From an uncultured Lachnospiraceae bacterium (GTDB taxonomy: Bacteria; Bacillota; Clostridia; Lachnospirales; Lachnospiraceae): a stretch of DNA of 64,000 nt. Where the stretch lies: the NCBI GenBank assembly GCA_900549665.1, contig URPH01000009.1, positions 1-64,000 of the forward strand, in the 5' to 3' direction. How positions within the stretch are numbered: the stretch's first letter is position 1; every line of letters begins with the position of its first letter. The position numbers were made by a program, and so were the translations under genes. The notes beneath the pieces are model-generated. The model was given only the letters and a program-made list of their open reading frames with translations, ran no database searches and was not told the DNA's origin. Of this stretch, positions 1 through 8,468 are shown one piece after another.

Positions 1-3
1 ATA

Positions 4-50
4 TGCTCTTGCAGAAAGCATAGCATGATAGCTGCAAATCCGCAAGAGCA
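4..50. repeat. Inverted repeat downstream of rfbH
   Basis: Perfect 9-bp arms (TGCTCTTGC at 4-12, GCAAGAGCA at 42-50) are separated by 29 nt. The repeat lies about 50 bp past the rfbH stop on the minus strand. There is no clear T run after it, so a terminator role is possible but not shown. Confidence 0.35.
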
Positions 51-100
51 ATTTCGACATTTATATTTTTTTGTTAAAAATTACTATATTTATTTTTGCC

Positions 101-1492
101 TTATACGGCACATGCTTCACCGATCACATCTGCCATTCTCTGCAATTTTTCTTTTGTCATTCCGGGATATACGCCAACCCAGAATGTATTTTCCATAATA
201 TAATCGGTATTTTTCAAATCTCCGACAATCCGGTAACCCTTCTTTTCAGCACGCATCTGATCAAAACAGGGATGCTTTGTGAGATTTCCGGCAAACAACA
301 TCCTGGTCTGGACACCACATCCTTCTATATGTGATATGATTCTTTTACGGTCAGCAACCGGCTCTCCTTTTTCATCACTTTTTATGGTTAACATAAATCC
401 AAACCAGCTGGGATCGGAATGACTTTCCTTCTGCGGCAGGATCAGTATTTTATCAGCACCTTTTTCTACCAAAGCATTGTACAGATATTGAAAATTTTCT
501 TTTCTTTTTTCGACAAACGAAGGAAATTTTTCAAGCTGGGCGCAGCCGATTGCCGCCTGCATATCAGTGGCTTTCAAATTGTATCCAAAATGCGAGTAGA
601 CATATTTATGATCATATCCGTATGGAAGCTCTCCAAACTGACCGTCAAAACGATGACCGCACATATTATCCTGTCCGGAAACGCAGATACAGTCGCGGCC
701 CCAGTCACGCATAGACCGGATGCATTTATGCAAAAGCGGATTGTTGGTATATACCGCCCCGCCTTCTCCCATAGTCATATGATGAGGTGGATAAAAGCTG
801 GAGGTCCCAATATCACCGATCGTACCCGTTTTTCTTTTTTCCACCTTCGTACTGCCATCTTCCTGTACAAGAGCTGTATCATAGGTACTGCCAAGGGCAT
901 CACAGTTATCTTCAATCAACCATAAATGATGCTTATCACAAAATTCTTTTACCGCGCGTAAATCAAACGGATTGCCCAGCGTATGTGCGATCATCACTAC
1001 TTTGGTCTTATCAGACAGCGCCAGCTCCATCTGTCTGACATCAATATTGTACTGTGGAATCGTCACATCCACAAAGACAGGAACAACGCCATACTGTATC
1101 GCCGGGGTCACGGTCGTCGGAAAGCCTGCTGCCACGGTGATCATCTCATCTCCCGGTCTGACCTGTCGGTCTCCTAAGAGCGGTGAGGTCAGTGCCATAA
1201 ATGCCAGCAGATTGGCAGATGAACCGGAATTGACAAGGGAACAGTATTTCACTTCCAGGTATTCTGCAAACTCTTTTTCAAACTGCCTGGTATACCGTCC
1301 GGATGTCAGCCAAAACTCAAGAGCCGAATCCACCAGATTAACCATTTCCGCACTGTCATAGACTCTGGATGCATAAGGTATCCTGCTCAGATCATTTTGT
1401 TTGTCCTCGGTATTGTGATATTTTTTACAATACTCTGAAACCATCTGCAGTATTTCATTTTTTGCCTGATCTTCTGTCATATTTTCAAACAT
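101..1492 (-). CDS. rfbH: RfbH-type CDP-4-keto-6-deoxyglucose 3-dehydratase (E1)
   Basis: A 463-aa PMP-dependent sugar dehydratase of the DegT/DnrJ/EryC1 fold. It removes the C3 hydroxyl of CDP-4-keto-6-deoxyglucose on the way to CDP-3,6-dideoxyhexoses for surface polysaccharide. The lysine usual in aminotransferases is replaced by His-His (SSFYPPHHMT, about residues 237-238), the mark of E1-type dehydratases. The [2Fe-2S] motif C-x-C-x7-C is present (RDCIC...MC), with an additional Cys in EDNCDALG further upstream. An ATG at 1528 also lies in frame, but the one at 1492 has AAAGGA 8 nt before it and is preferred. It works in a pathway with rfbG, 505 bp upstream on the same strand. The cytidylyltransferase RfbF is not in the window and may lie beyond position 1. 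Confidence 0.9.
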   Translation of the reverse strand: MFENMTEDQAKNEILQMVSEYCKKYHNTEDKQNDLSRIPYASRVYDSAEMVNLVDSALEFWLTSGRYTRQFEKEFAEYLEVKYCSLVNSGSSANLLAFMALTSPLLGDRQVRPGDEMITVAAGFPTTVTPAIQYGVVPVFVDVTIPQYNIDVRQMELALSDKTKVVMIAHTLGNPFDLRAVKEFCDKHHLWLIEDNCDALGSTYDTALVQEDGSTKVEKRKTGTIGDIGTSSFYPPHHMTMGEGGAVYTNNPLLHKCIRSMRDWGRDCICVSGQDNMCGHRFDGQFGELPYGYDHKYVYSHFGYNLKATDMQAAIGCAQLEKFPSFVEKRKENFQYLYNALVEKGADKILILPQKESHSDPSWFGFMLTIKSDEKGEPVADRKRIISHIEGCGVQTRMLFAGNLTKHPCFDQMRAEKKGYRIVGDLKNTDYIMENTFWVGVYPGMTKEKLQRMADVIGEACAV

Positions 1493-1511
1493 ATAGGATT
1501 TCCTTTCGTTC

Positions 1512-1534
1512 GCCGATTGTGCAAGCACATCGGC
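1512..1534 (-). promoter_or_regulatory. Stem-loop in the rfbH leader
   Basis: GCCGATTGTGC and GCACATCGGC form a roughly 10-bp stem with one bulge and a 2-nt loop, 20 nt upstream of the rfbH ATG. TATAAT-like boxes lie a little further upstream on the minus strand (near 1547 and 1577), so the hairpin would be in the 5' leader. Its role is unknown; it could stabilise the mRNA or control its translation. Confidence 0.35.
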
Positions 1535-1647
1535 TCTCTTGCGCTCATTATATCATATTTTTATATATCAGGCATACACAATTATAAATTGATTGAGGAG
1601 CGATTGTAATTTCGCGTTTTAAAATTCATTTTTTAGTACTTTGATAA

Positions 1648-1676
1648 TTGAATAAGGCTTTGCATTTTGTTATAAT
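1648..1676 (+). promoter_or_regulatory. Sigma-A-type promoter of the 61-codon gene
   Basis: TTGAAT at 1648-1653 and a perfect TATAAT at 1671-1676 are separated by 17 bp. They lie 30 bp before the ATG at 1707. This supports independent transcription of the small gene, opposite to the flanking rfb genes. Confidence 0.65.
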
Positions 1677-1706
1677 TGCCCCATCAGTCGATAGGAGGTA
1701 CCCAAA

Positions 1707-1892
1707 ATGGAGATCAGCAATATGACACACGATGAAACCGTTAAACATGAAATCACACGTCTTATGGAATTACAACGTATTAAAGCTTCCAACAATGGCG
1801 CTCCCAATAAAACCCTGGATGCATGCATTACCGAAAGCATCAATACCCTTCATGCCCTTGGCATTAATACTGACAGTTTTATAATAATCTGA
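1707..1892 (+). CDS. Small protein of unknown function (61 aa)
   Basis: I do not recognise this protein. It is probably a real gene: AGGAGG stands 9 nt before the ATG, a TTGAAT-17-TATAAT promoter lies just upstream, and a perfect 13-bp inverted repeat follows. The sequence is soluble-looking, with a mixed-charge helix-prone N-terminal half (MEISNMTHDETVKHEI), no cysteines, no signal peptide and a hydrophobic end (SFIII). It sits alone on the plus strand between rfbG and rfbH, both on the minus strand. No function can be assigned; a small regulator or an adaptor protein are both possible. Confidence 0.6.
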   Translation: MEISNMTHDETVKHEITRLMELQRIKASNNGAPNKTLDACITESINTLHALGINTDSFIII

Positions 1893-1925
1893 TATATCTA
1901 TCTTATCTTTTATTTACACATCTAA

Positions 1926-1977
1926 AAACAACGTGCAAAGTCTTATTGAATCATCAAAGCTGCATTGCACGTTGTTT
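1926..1977. terminator. Perfect 13-bp inverted repeat between the small gene and rfbG
   Basis: AAACAACGTGCAA (1926-1938) is exactly repeated in inverse at 1965-1977, with a 26-nt loop. On the minus strand the stem runs into five Ts and on the plus strand into TTTATAATTT. It probably ends both the 61-codon gene and the rfbG transcript, which converge here. Confidence 0.55.
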
Positions 1978-1986
1978 ATAATTTCA

Positions 1987-2032
1987 TGATATCAGGGTCA
2001 AAAGGTCAAAAGGTTCGTACTTGCACGATAAG
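1987..2032 (+). repeat. Dispersed palindromic element, copy 1, overlapping the rfbG 3' end
   Basis: The copy has the TGATATCAGGG end, the doubled GTCAAAAG block and the TTGCACGATAAG arm seen again at 6190, 33217-33364 and 36008. Read on the minus strand it supplies the last dozen or so codons and the TGA stop of rfbG. Confidence 0.7.
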
Positions 2033-3116
2033 CTTCTATCTGCTCATTCATGATATTCTCAATACAAGTATCCTTTTCCTCTGTATTCATATTCTGATAA
2101 GCAAGTTCCCATTCCACAATCTTTTTCATGGCTTCTTTTACATTCCATACGGGATGCCAGTCAAAGGTATTTCTTAGCTTTGAGCAGTTAAGCTTCAGGA
2201 AATTGGCCTCATGCGGGCCGCCATCATACCGGTCGATCCAGATGATCTCCTGCCCACTTAGCTCTTTCCATGTTTCACAAAAAAGTGACACAAGCTCTCC
2301 GGTTGTATAACAATCCGTATCATCCGGTCCCACATTATAGCTTCCGGCATAAGAAATGTCCTCATACTGCCTTTGACAGATCATAAGGTATGCCATCACC
2401 GGCTCCAGCACATGCTGATAGGGTCTTGTCGAAAAAGGATTTCTCACAATGATGTCTTTTTTCTGCTCTACAGCCCGGATACAGTCCGGAATAATACGAT
2501 CCGATGCAAAATCGCCTCCACCGATCACATTGCCGGCTCTTGCTGTAGAAACTGCTATATGACGTCCTTCATCTTTGATCTGTGGCGCAAAAAATGAGTT
2601 TACATAACTACTCGTCACCAGTTCTGAGCAGGACTTGGAGTTGGAATATGGATCATATCCGTTTAATTCCTCATCCTCTGCATAGCCTTCCTGCCTTTCC
2701 AGATTTTTATATACTTTGTCTGTTGTCACATTCAGAAATGACTGCACACTTTTTGTCAGCCTGACACACTCAAGCACATTAACAGTCCCCATTACATTGA
2801 CATCATAGGTATAAACCGGTTCCTGATATGAAGTCCGCACAATCGGCTGCGCTGCCATGTGGATCACAATTTCCGGCTGTGTCCTTTCAAATACCTGTTT
2901 TAAATGCTGCAGATCACGGATATCCCCATACACAGAATCCATCTTTTTATCCAGTTGACATAACTCAAATAAGCTGGGCTTTGTCGGCGCATCCAGTGCA
3001 TAGCCGGTTATCTTTGCTCCTGCCTTTAATAATACCATACACATCCAGCTTCCCTTAAAGCCGGTATGGCCTGTAATCAATACTCTCCTATTTTTGTAAA
3101 AGGATAAATCCATCAT
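1998..3116 (-). CDS. rfbG: CDP-glucose 4,6-dehydratase
   Basis: A 372-aa extended short-chain dehydrogenase that converts CDP-glucose to CDP-4-keto-6-deoxyglucose, the substrate of RfbH. The Rossmann motif GHTGFKGS is near residue 15, the catalytic Tyr-x3-Lys is YSNSK, and TTDKVY is the conserved Thr/Asp block of nucleotide-sugar dehydratases. An upstream GTG at 3128 is in frame but overlaps the Shine-Dalgarno sequence; the tandem ATG codons at 3116/3113 fit better. The gene begins 12 bp after the SGNH/DUF4214 gene, so the two are probably cotranscribed. The C-terminal residues (RASTNLLTF) and the stop lie inside a dispersed palindromic repeat, so the tail is not ancestral. Confidence 0.9.
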   Translation of the reverse strand: MMDLSFYKNRRVLITGHTGFKGSWMCMVLLKAGAKITGYALDAPTKPSLFELCQLDKKMDSVYGDIRDLQHLKQVFERTQPEIVIHMAAQPIVRTSYQEPVYTYDVNVMGTVNVLECVRLTKSVQSFLNVTTDKVYKNLERQEGYAEDEELNGYDPYSNSKSCSELVTSSYVNSFFAPQIKDEGRHIAVSTARAGNVIGGGDFASDRIIPDCIRAVEQKKDIIVRNPFSTRPYQHVLEPVMAYLMICQRQYEDISYAGSYNVGPDDTDCYTTGELVSLFCETWKELSGQEIIWIDRYDGGPHEANFLKLNCSKLRNTFDWHPVWNVKEAMKKIVEWELAYQNMNTEEKDTCIENIMNEQIEAYRASTNLLTF

Positions 3117-3128
3117 GTATAATAACAC

Positions 3129-4781
3129 CTACTGTAATCCGTATTTTTGCTTAATTTCCGAAAACTCTTTGGAATTGGCAAAACCAAGCAGTACCTCATC
3201 TCTTGATTTTCCGTTTGCAAGCTCTTTCTTCCAGAATTCATAACCATCCTGATCATATTCGCGGTCCAGAAAGGTGCGATACAATACCTTTACATACTCA
3301 CCGTCACTCAGATTTTTATTGTAAAACTCTCTGGAATGGAAAAATCCTTCCGTTGAAACCTGTGTAATGGACTGTTTACCGGTCAGGATTTCGTTGCACC
3401 AGAAATTCAAACCATCCAGATCATAGGTTCTGCCCAGTGCTTTGGTATACAGTCTTGCAACAAACTGTGTCAATCCTTCGTTTTGGTCTCTGGGTGCAGT
3501 CAGATTGATTTCTCCACGCTCAATTCCGTAATCTTTACATATCTGTCCAAACTCCTTGGAAGCACAGAAGCCTGAAAACACTTTTTCACGTGACACCCCA
3601 TTTTCCAGCAAATTAACCCAGTTAGCATAACCGGCCGGATCGGAATGTCTGTCCATCAATGTCTGATACAACAATTCCACATACTCACCATTATCAACAT
3701 TTTTATTGATAAACTCCTTACTGAAGAAAAATCCCTGTGCTGTTGCCGCGCCGGTAATATCCTTATTCTTTAAAAGCTCGGTCCAATGCCTGAGTCCCTC
3801 CTGATCGGAAGTCCTGCCCAGACAGTTTTTATAAAGTCTCTCAACAAATCCTGTCATGGAATCCTGTGCACCGGTATCCTCACCAAGAAAAGTATTGAGA
3901 TAATTGGCCGCAAGCTGTTGAAGCTGATTATTGGGATGAATAGCATCAACATAATAATCAACAAAATTATCTTTATTGACATTCAGTTCTTTATTAAAAT
4001 CGATTATCGTAACATCTTTCTTTTCACATACTTTGCGGATTCCGCTTACATAGGCAAGATATGTATAGCCATTCATATTGGTTTCATTTCCAAACTGCTG
4101 CTTGCAGGGAAACGGAAGAATCACATAGCATTTTGCACCGGCGTTGTTTACTTTATTAATAATAGCGTTTAATGCCCCACAGGTGGTCGCTGTTCCGGTA
4201 CTGCCGGCATTACCGATTGTAGCGGATATACAATAATCATTGACACCAAAATACAAGAATACGGCATCAAAATCCGCAATATTGATACCATTCAGTTCGG
4301 TCATGACATTTGGCTCATGCACAGTGGTATATGTAGCACCGCCAACGGCTTTGTTGATAATAAAAGACGGTCTCATGCGATCCAGATAGGTCACAAAAGA
4401 AGTCACTGCATTTCCGGACTGGTCTGTATAACCGCCACACATTACACTGTCACCCAAAAACAGATATTTACATGCACCACTTTCCGTTTTCATAATATCC
4501 TGTGATTCTGTAGCTGTTGCTGACAATTCTCTCTGAACTTCCTCATCGGTCAGCATATCATATTGATCATAGGTCAATTTAACATCCTCATTTTCCGGAT
4601 CAATATTATTTTTTTCCGAATCCTGATTTATATCTTGCAATATATTATCAGAAACAGTCATTTCATTGACTGTTGTCGCACCAACAATTGTCGTAGTGGC
4701 TGCAGCTGTTGTGGCAGCTGTCGTAGCAATCATAATGCCGGACATCAGTGATACGATCAGCTTTTTCCATTTTCTTTTCAT
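3129..4781 (-). CDS. Secreted SGNH-family esterase with DUF4214 repeats
   Basis: A 550-aa exported protein. It has a basic start (MKRKWKK), a hydrophobic signal segment rich in Ala/Thr, and an acidic linker. An SGNH hydrolase domain follows: GDS (about residue 110), GVNDY (about 180) and DAIHP (about 280) match blocks I, III and V, giving Ser and Asp-His catalytic residues. The C-terminal half holds four copies of an LGRT/MDR-x-D-x-x-G-x-x-x-W motif (about residues 325, 380, 450 and 507), as in tandem DUF4214 domains. SGNH enzymes often remove or add acyl groups on glycans, so modification of surface polysaccharide is a reasonable inference given the adjoining rfbG. An upstream ATG at 4847 is in frame, but 4781 gives a proper signal peptide. 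Confidence 0.8.
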   Translation of the reverse strand: MKRKWKKLIVSLMSGIMIATTAATTAAATTTIVGATTVNEMTVSDNILQDINQDSEKNNIDPENEDVKLTYDQYDMLTDEEVQRELSATATESQDIMKTESGACKYLFLGDSVMCGGYTDQSGNAVTSFVTYLDRMRPSFIINKAVGGATYTTVHEPNVMTELNGINIADFDAVFLYFGVNDYCISATIGNAGSTGTATTCGALNAIINKVNNAGAKCYVILPFPCKQQFGNETNMNGYTYLAYVSGIRKVCEKKDVTIIDFNKELNVNKDNFVDYYVDAIHPNNQLQQLAANYLNTFLGEDTGAQDSMTGFVERLYKNCLGRTSDQEGLRHWTELLKNKDITGAATAQGFFFSKEFINKNVDNGEYVELLYQTLMDRHSDPAGYANWVNLLENGVSREKVFSGFCASKEFGQICKDYGIERGEINLTAPRDQNEGLTQFVARLYTKALGRTYDLDGLNFWCNEILTGKQSITQVSTEGFFHSREFYNKNLSDGEYVKVLYRTFLDREYDQDGYEFWKKELANGKSRDEVLLGFANSKEFSEIKQKYGLQ

Positions 4782-4855
4782 CTGTGAAATACCTCTCTCA
4801 CTCATTTTACTTTTAAAGATCCCATATATTTGACATATATTTGACACATATTTTC

Positions 4856-4884
4856 ATTGTAATATGCTCAATTTTGTTTGTCAA
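4856..4884 (-). promoter_or_regulatory. Promoter of the SGNH/rfbG transcription unit
   Basis: On the minus strand, TTGACA (4884-4879) and TACAAT (4861-4856) are spaced by 17 bp. The leader that follows (about 70 nt) contains a direct repeat of ATGTCAAATAT near 4825-4850 that could be a regulator site. Confidence 0.7.
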
Positions 4885-4926
4885 ACAGGCGCCGGCAGAA
4901 TTTAGGCAGATTTCAGACGGTTCAAA

Positions 4927-6132
4927 TCAAGGCGCAAGTCCATAAAACCCGTTTTCCTGTCTGACATACCCCAGCCGCTCCATATTGCTCAGTTCAATCA
5001 ACAAATCCTTTAACAAAATTTCATGCTTTTCCATCACCTGTTCCAGTATCCGGTCAACAGGCTGCATATTGTAATCCAGACAATTATAAATTGCCTGCCG
5101 GATTGGTGTTAAAGGCAGCGTATTTTTTCCCTGATTATCTTCTATCCGTCTCACCGTTGTATCACGGTTTATATTTATCTGAAACCCATGATTTTGATAC
5201 ACCTCCTGTACAAATTCATCCAAATTCCAGATTACTCCGGCCCCTTGCGAAATCAGACGATTGCAGCCGATACTCAATGAGTCGCACATCCTTCCAGGAC
5301 AGGCATACACGTCTTTTCCCTGCTCCAGTGCCCGTTCTACGGTAATAAAGGTCCCGCTTTTTTCCTTTGCCTCAACGACAATGATTGCATCTGCAAGTCC
5401 ACTGATGATCCTGTTCCGCATCGGGAAAAAATTTTTCTCTGCCTGCGTACCCGGCGGCATTTCACTGATGATTCCGCCTCTGTTTTCACCATTTGCAAGC
5501 CTTTTATACAATTCTATATTTTCCGGTGGATAGCACACATCAACACCGGAACCGAGTATTCCAAACGTTGCTCCGCCTTCATTTAATGCCGCCAGCTGTC
5601 CTATTCCGTCAATTCCGCGGGCAAGACCGCTTACCACTCCTATTCCATGCATGGCCAATATCTGTCCCAGCTCTTTTGCCATGTGAACACCATAATTTGA
5701 ACAATTGCGTGCACCAATAATTGCTACCAAAGGTCTGTTTTCCTCCGGGAGCTTTCCCTTTACAAATAATGCCGACGGTGCTTTATCGATTTCCTGCAGT
5801 TTATGCGGATAGCCGTTTAAAAACCGTGGAATACAAAAAATATGTTGTCCGATCATCTCCTGATATCTTAAGTTTACGTTCCAATCCATGAAATGGTTTT
5901 TGATCAATGTCTTTTTTCTTTGCTTAAACTCAGACATCTTTCCGCACAGTCCCAAAGAATGATATATTTTTCCATCCTCAAGCGCTTCATACATCTTCTG
6001 ATAACTGCCGTATAATTCAAAAATCTTTTCTATTGTCGCAGAACCAATACCGGGGGCTGTCTCCCAGAAATAGGCATAGGCACATTCTTGATGCCAGACT
6101 CTGTTTTCATTCATATGATTTATAGTTGTCAT
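4927..6132 (-). CDS. dprA: DNA-processing protein DprA/Smf
   Basis: A 401-aa DprA. In naturally transformable bacteria DprA binds incoming single-stranded DNA and loads RecA. A helical N-terminal region with a helix-hairpin-helix-like APGIGSATIEK is followed by the Rossmann DprA domain: GARNCSNYG, SGLARGIDG, GSGVDVCYPPEN, SEMPPG and FPMRNRIISG. A C-terminal winged helix starts near residue 335. It lies downstream of comM on the same strand, a common Firmicutes order. The 127-bp gap holds one copy of the dispersed palindromic repeat. No good Shine-Dalgarno site precedes the ATG at 6132, and an ATG six codons later is also possible. Confidence 0.93.
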   Translation of the reverse strand: MTTINHMNENRVWHQECAYAYFWETAPGIGSATIEKIFELYGSYQKMYEALEDGKIYHSLGLCGKMSEFKQRKKTLIKNHFMDWNVNLRYQEMIGQHIFCIPRFLNGYPHKLQEIDKAPSALFVKGKLPEENRPLVAIIGARNCSNYGVHMAKELGQILAMHGIGVVSGLARGIDGIGQLAALNEGGATFGILGSGVDVCYPPENIELYKRLANGENRGGIISEMPPGTQAEKNFFPMRNRIISGLADAIIVVEAKEKSGTFITVERALEQGKDVYACPGRMCDSLSIGCNRLISQGAGVIWNLDEFVQEVYQNHGFQININRDTTVRRIEDNQGKNTLPLTPIRQAIYNCLDYNMQPVDRILEQVMEKHEILLKDLLIELSNMERLGYVRQENGFYGLAP

Positions 6133-6189
6133 TTTGTATTATGTAAACCATGTGCATATATCTCTCCATTGTATACTATTTGTATTACG

Positions 6190-6257
6190 TGATGACATGG
6201 GCAAAAGGTCAAAAAGTCGTTTGCGCATGCACGATAAGACTTTTGAACCTAACATCA
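6190..6257 (+). repeat. Dispersed palindromic element, copy 2, between comM and dprA
   Basis: Imperfect hairpin with outer ends TGATGACATGGG and CCTAACATCA, and an inner stem around a GCGCATGCAC tip. The block GGTCAAAAAGTCGTT and the arm CACGATAAGACTTTTGAAC match copies at 1987 and 36008. It starts 3 bp past the comM stop. Confidence 0.7.
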
Positions 6258-6259
6258 TA

Positions 6260-7810
6260 TTATTTATCCAAAAATCCTCGATACGATACCGCCTCCAAAA
6301 TATGAACATCATCAATCATTTTCTTTCCATCCAGATCTGCAATAGTCCTTGCAACCCGCAGTGTCCGGTGATACCCCCTCATACTCAGATGCTGCGTCTC
6401 ATAATAGTGCTCCATCATTTTTTCAGCAGGCTTCGTCATCTCACAAAGGGCCGGCATCCGCTTTGCCTCAATTCTGCCATTATATATTCCCGCTCCGTTT
6501 CGTTCCTTCTGGATCTGCCTGACAGCTATAATACGCTCACATATATGCTCACTGCTTTCCTCTGCTTTTTTCTCACGGATTTGCTCATAACTTCCTCTCT
6601 GTACGTTAACGCATAGATCAATTCTGTTTTTCAACGGTCCGGAAATTCCACTGATATAACGCTGTACTTCTTTCTGGCTGCAGGTGCACCGGTTTTTGTC
6701 CGGATAATAACCGCACGGACATGGATTCATGGCTGCAACAAGCATAAAATTACATGGATAAACATAGCTTCCGCTTTTTCTGGTAATCACAATTTTTCCC
6801 TCTTCCATCGGCTGACGCAGCATATCAAGTGTCTGCCTCTTAAATTCAGGTAATTCATCTAAAAATAAAACTCCATGATTGGATAATGAAATAATTCCCG
6901 GACCCGGGACGATTCCGCCTCCCACAAGGGCCTGCGGCGTAATAGTATGATGTGGTGTCTGAAATGGTCGTTTACAGATAAAAGGACACTCCTCATTTAA
7001 CAGTCCCGCTACACTGTACACTTTGGATGTATCCAGCATTTCCTTTTCTTCCATTGGTGGCAGTATTCCACTCAATGCAGCGGCAATCATTGATTTTCCT
7101 GTTCCCGGCGGTCCGGTTAAAAGAAGATTGTGAAAACCGGCCGCTGCAATTTCTGCTGCTCGTTTTGCCATAGATTGTCCTATGATATCTGCAAAGTTTG
7201 GCGTAATATGCGTCTGCGATTTGTCTATAGGATCCGGAAAAGCCGTTTTTGCGGAAGTACCGGATACAATTTGGGACATCTTAGTTTTCACCATAGATTC
7301 CCAGTTTTCAAAAATATCAAATAACCGGTACAGATCCCCCAACTCTATGATTCGAATTCCCTTTATATATTCCGCCTCATATCTGTTATCCGACGGTAAA
7401 ATACATGTTTTGATTCCTTTTTCCTTCGCCGTAATTAAAACAGGCAAAATTCCGGGAACACCTCTGACCTGTCCATCCAGCCCTAGCTCTCCAATGGCGA
7501 TCCACTGCTCATCCTTTGGCAACTCCACTACTCCCATTGTTGCCAGAATACCAATTGCAATTGGCAGATCAAAAGCGGTCCCGCCCTTCTTGATACCTGC
7601 CGGCGATAAATTGATCGTCACCCGCTTAGGCGGAATCGCATATCCAATGTTTTTCAATGCAACACGGACACGCTCGGACGATTCCCGGACCTCATGACCA
7701 AGATTTCCAACCATGTCCATACACGGCAGACCATCCGCCATGTCAATTTCTGCCGTAACAAGGTATCCATCAACACCATTTACGGCACCTGTTAATACAG
7801 ATTGAAACAT
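6260..7810 (-). CDS. comM: ComM/YifB-family AAA+ ATPase (Mg-chelatase-like)
   Basis: A 516-aa member of the ComM family. ComM is a DNA helicase that promotes branch migration during natural transformation. The N-terminal LonB-like S5 domain (about 1-170) is followed by a AAA+ core: Walker A GPPGTGKS near residue 230, Walker B LFLDELPEF, and the cysteine-containing stretch NPCPCGYYPDKNRCTCS. The C-terminal Mg_chelatase_C region ends near residue 510. AAGGAG lies 10 nt before the ATG. dprA follows on the same strand, which fits a DNA uptake or recombination role. Confidence 0.93.
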   Translation of the reverse strand: MFQSVLTGAVNGVDGYLVTAEIDMADGLPCMDMVGNLGHEVRESSERVRVALKNIGYAIPPKRVTINLSPAGIKKGGTAFDLPIAIGILATMGVVELPKDEQWIAIGELGLDGQVRGVPGILPVLITAKEKGIKTCILPSDNRYEAEYIKGIRIIELGDLYRLFDIFENWESMVKTKMSQIVSGTSAKTAFPDPIDKSQTHITPNFADIIGQSMAKRAAEIAAAGFHNLLLTGPPGTGKSMIAAALSGILPPMEEKEMLDTSKVYSVAGLLNEECPFICKRPFQTPHHTITPQALVGGGIVPGPGIISLSNHGVLFLDELPEFKRQTLDMLRQPMEEGKIVITRKSGSYVYPCNFMLVAAMNPCPCGYYPDKNRCTCSQKEVQRYISGISGPLKNRIDLCVNVQRGSYEQIREKKAEESSEHICERIIAVRQIQKERNGAGIYNGRIEAKRMPALCEMTKPAEKMMEHYYETQHLSMRGYHRTLRVARTIADLDGKKMIDDVHILEAVSYRGFLDK

Positions 7811-7860
7811 AAATTATTTTCTCCTTTTAAAATTGAAGTTTTTAATATATTTTGTGCTTT

Positions 7861-8178
7861 TTTCGCAGTTTCTTGTTTCCTTGCCCTGCCTCTCTTCTTC
7901 ACGCCGGGTTTTTTTCCTGTTTTTTTCTTTCCTTGCCCTCGCTTCTTTATTTGTTCGGGTTTTTTCCGCAATTTCTTGTTTCCTTGCCCTGCCTATCTTC
8001 TTCACGCTGGGTTTTTTTCCTGTTTTTTTCTTTTCTTGCCCTCGCTTCTTTATTTGTTCGGATTTTTTCGCAATTTCTTGTTTCCTTGCCCTGCCTCTCT
8101 TCATCCCGCCGGTTTTTTTTCCTGTTTTTTTCTTTTCTTGCCCTCGCTTCTTTATTTATACGGTTTTTTTCGCAGTTT
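7861..8178. repeat. Tandem array of a ~102-bp T-rich unit, 3 copies
   Basis: TTTCTTGTTTCCTTGCCCTG recurs at 7869, 7972 and 8074, with a partial fourth unit starting at 8176 (spacings 103, 102, 102). Each unit also holds a GCCCTCGCTTCTTTATTTG block and two long T runs. All frames stay open across the array, so the overlapping Phe/Leu- or Lys/Arg-rich reading frames are judged artefacts. It lies immediately upstream of comM. Confidence 0.8.
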
Positions 8179-8468
8179 CCCATCCATTTACCATACTTGC
8201 CTTTTTTTGATGGATTATATTTCATAATTTCTCATTGAATCACCCTGCTTGTATTTTTCTAATGCATCATCCATATACTCATCATTTTCACCACAACACC
8301 TCAATATTCTGATCAAAAATAAATAAATTACTGAATCTCAACACTACAAATTTCCAACCTAGTCTGCTAATTTCATAATACAAATTATCAAAAAATTCCC
8401 TTAACCAGATAAGCAAAGCAATCAAACAAAATAAAATAGCAAAACAATTAACAAAGCAATCAACAAGC

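Noticed and set aside
7802..8238. Several long plus- and minus-strand ORFs (90-141 codons) across the 102-bp repeats
   Set aside because: All frames are open because the unit is T-rich and about a multiple of three; the products are low-complexity Phe/Leu or Lys/Arg repeats without ribosome sites.
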